A stretch of DNA of 64,000 nucleotides from JAGQVA01 sp041391725 (GTDB taxonomy: Bacteria > Bacteroidota > Bacteroidia > J057): contig JAWKNL010000014.1 in the NCBI GenBank assembly GCA_041391725.1, forward strand, positions 62,001 to 126,000, read 5' to 3'. The notes under the pieces were generated by a model. The model did not search any database, was not told where the DNA came from, and was given only the letters and a program-made list of their open reading frames with translations. Below, piece after piece: positions 63,201 to 64,000 of the stretch. Made by a program: the position numbers and the translations under genes. Each line of letters starts with the position of its first letter. The stretch's first letter is position 1.

Positions 63201-64000
63201 CGCAGTTCAGATGGTACTTTTGTACGCCCGCAAGACAACTGGGCCGGGATTATGCGCGAAATCGACGTAAATAACGACTTCGAAGCTACCAACGTGGAAT
63301 TTGTCGAATTCTGGATGATGGATCCGTTTATGGAAAATCCCAACCACAAAGGCGGGGAATTTTACGTAAACCTCGGCCTGGTCAATGAAGATATTCTTAC
63401 TGACGAAAGTCTCAGCCGTGAAAACGGACTCCCCGGAGCCAACGATCCCGGCAACCTTCAGGAAACCGATTGGGGCAAAATCCCGATCGGAAACCCGCCT
63501 GTAAACGCTTTCAGCAACAACCCCGATGACCGGGTAGCTCAGGACATCGGTTTTGACGGGCTGAATGACAATGCTGAAGCCATATTCTTTAGTCGTATCA
63601 TCGACAGCGTCCGTACCTTTATGGCTCCTGCCGCAGTCGAAGCGCTGGAAACAGACCCCAGTACCGACAACTTCAAACACTTCCGCGATGATGAATACGA
63701 GGCAGCAAAAGAAGGCATTCTGAATCGCTACCTGCAGTTCAACGGGCTGGAAGGCAACTCCCCTGTCGGTCAGGACAACCGGAACTATACCGTTCAGGCT
63801 ACACAGTTGCCCGACAATGAAGACCTCAACAACAACGGAAGCCTTAACTTTGCCGAACAGTACTGGGAATACCGGATTAAACTCCACCCGGACTCTCTCC
63901 AGCGGGGAATGAATTTTGTGGTGGACAAAATCACAGATACCGTCAATACCGCCCAGGGCGTCAGTACTCCTGTAACCTGGTATCAGTTCAGAATCCCGCT
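60300..64000 (+). CDS. sprA: T9SS/gliding translocon protein SprA, C-terminus beyond window
   Basis: First about 1,230 residues of a very large outer-membrane protein; SprA is usually well over 2,000, and the frame is still open at 64000. SprA forms the giant beta-barrel channel of the type IX secretion system. Family-like sequence: YVTPLYLGNPANMETVFELD, FRRPSYISYEDFLEYRKKKA, GTVSIRPTGFATLDFSLDHN, RLNANFDTQATFDFENELKL, and GNSLIQGRQNLFGLKTKLRF. Start: the nearest ATG (60321) has a weak leader, while TTG at 60300 gives MSKFSLAMLVSAITSIFFA, a convincing signal peptide with a basic residue; I favour TTG. No frameshift seen to the edge. Confidence 0.93.
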   Translation, partial: MSKFSLAMLVSAITSIFFADTGTTGKVDEVCPDIEVISTDSFFPEDNILLIPDGDTSKVKSNPNDRVGDATRQEYVTPLYLGNPANMETVFELDDDGSGFSIYERVGKVDFRRPSYISYEDFLEYRKKKAQKDYFREQSLAANAENREGLALNIDIEELSDVFGGGTVSIRPTGFATLDFSLDHNRTDNPSLPLRQQRTTIFNFDQQIQLGVIGQIGEKLRLNANFDTQATFDFENELKLEHTGTEDQILQKIEAGNVNMQLGNSLIQGRQNLFGLKTKLRFGPVYVTAIASTERGKVETINISGGGAIETPFEKEVSDYDMNRHFFLSHYFRSTYERALTNLPVIQSNLRINRVEVWVEQQGSTSNNRNAVGFVDLGENDLPFGQGVGRVYNDNLQRNTNIRVPDNDANNLFDLLQADPAIREQNTAKSAVENLPGLNMANTEDFQVLGNMRRLNPNEYTVNTQLGYISLNSPIPTDQVLFVAFNYTLNGQVHQIGEFSDDVPANGLNSNVLYLRMLKSSVLRINPYPAWDLMMKNIYSIGYGLQQDGFFLDIKYESGTSAGRINFLPTGAVANRPLIQVMELDRLTNHTSAGPDNYFDFVESITIISDKGLVIFPVLEPFGQHLAKKLNNDPDAVATYVFQPLYDDTQQGAVQNHPELNRFTLEGFYRSASSSEIPLNTFNLSEGSVTVTAGGRTLTEGSDFQVDYYGGKVTIINPSILTSGQDISVSFESNSLYNIQTKTLLGSRAEFSPSDNLQLGATILNLREQPFNQKTTLGDEPLNNTLWGLDASFHRESPLLTKLIDRLPLISTKETSTIDASTEFAQFIPGTPAINKNETEKGIVFLDDFEAAATPFGLQGTQRWKLASFPEGNTRIYNPEYAGEPLSTNFTRAKLAWYQIDQAFYQRFGIEYPEEDLSNNYTRQIQPFELFPTAKRAFGNNIQNTFDLHFIPTQRGPYNYEYRQSRLRSSDGTFVRPQDNWAGIMREIDVNNDFEATNVEFVEFWMMDPFMENPNHKGGEFYVNLGLVNEDILTDESLSRENGLPGANDPGNLQETDWGKIPIGNPPVNAFSNNPDDRVAQDIGFDGLNDNAEAIFFSRIIDSVRTFMAPAAVEALETDPSTDNFKHFRDDEYEAAKEGILNRYLQFNGLEGNSPVGQDNRNYTVQATQLPDNEDLNNNGSLNFAEQYWEYRIKLHPDSLQRGMNFVVDKITDTVNTAQGVSTPVTWYQFRIP

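Noticed and set aside
63207..63887. Minus-strand open frame (226 codons)
   Set aside because: Lies wholly inside sprA, whose frame is continuous and conserved; a shadow.

Overview
The window comes from a free-living Bacteroidota, most likely a member of the Saprospiria or a related group. The phylum call rests on four things: type IX secretion (T9SS) C-terminal sorting domains on several secreted proteins, the N-terminal two fifths or more of the T9SS/gliding translocon protein SprA at the right edge, sigma-A promoters of the TAnnTTTG type in front of several genes, and near absence of Shine-Dalgarno sites. The class call is weaker. No tRNA, rRNA, CRISPR array or complete insertion sequence was found.

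Layout. 1-3.7 kb (minus strand): fabH (cut by the window edge), rmuC, a small secreted DUF1573 protein behind a striking three-copy TTTAGTTTAT element, and a secreted, membrane-anchored unknown. 4.2-8.1 kb: three tandem paralogues of a small secreted T9SS cargo protein with four conserved cysteines. 8.2-10.7 kb: a two-subunit molybdenum hydroxylase (isoquinoline 1-oxidoreductase type, Tat-exported). 11.5-13.9 kb: an SDR dehydrogenase, an NCS1-type permease and a 56-residue membrane protein in one operon. 13.8-14.6 kb: an AT-rich nucleotidyltransferase/small-protein pair broken by one frameshift. 15.1-18.3 kb: dgoK and tex.

20.3-25.9 kb is abnormal. Four unrelated genes (a T9SS secreted protein, a LigB/DODA-type dioxygenase, an AAA ATPase, and a bacterial-type prolyl-tRNA synthetase) are each close to full length but broken by many small frameshifts, while the flanking genes are clean. 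This is either a patch of gene decay or a block of poor sequence quality.

26-33 kb holds a polysaccharide deacetylase lipoprotein, a LytS/LytTR-type two-component system with a small membrane protein, a VWA protein and a DUF4139 protein. 33.3-36 kb encodes pseudouridine breakdown (psuK, psuG), a Dabb protein and an AlkB-type demethylase. 36-42.4 kb is a complete L-arabinose locus: NUDIX-type regulator, then araB, araD, a sodium/sugar symporter and araA, with a near-perfect palindrome at the araB promoter as candidate operator. 42.4-47.4 kb contains a GlsB-type membrane protein, scpA, an ECF sigma factor with a probable membrane anti-sigma/TPR protein, and a secreted caspase-like protease. 47.6-52.4 kb: LuxC-type acyl-CoA reductase divergent from a 2[4Fe-4S] ferredoxin, gatB, frr and a DUF368 lipid-carrier translocase. 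52.4-58.6 kb (minus): a truncated globin, a NosR-like membrane Fe-S protein, an FAD/NAD oxidoreductase, a DUF547 lipoprotein, anmK and a Sua5/YciO/YrdC protein. 58.7-64 kb: an outer-membrane barrel protein, ruvA and sprA.
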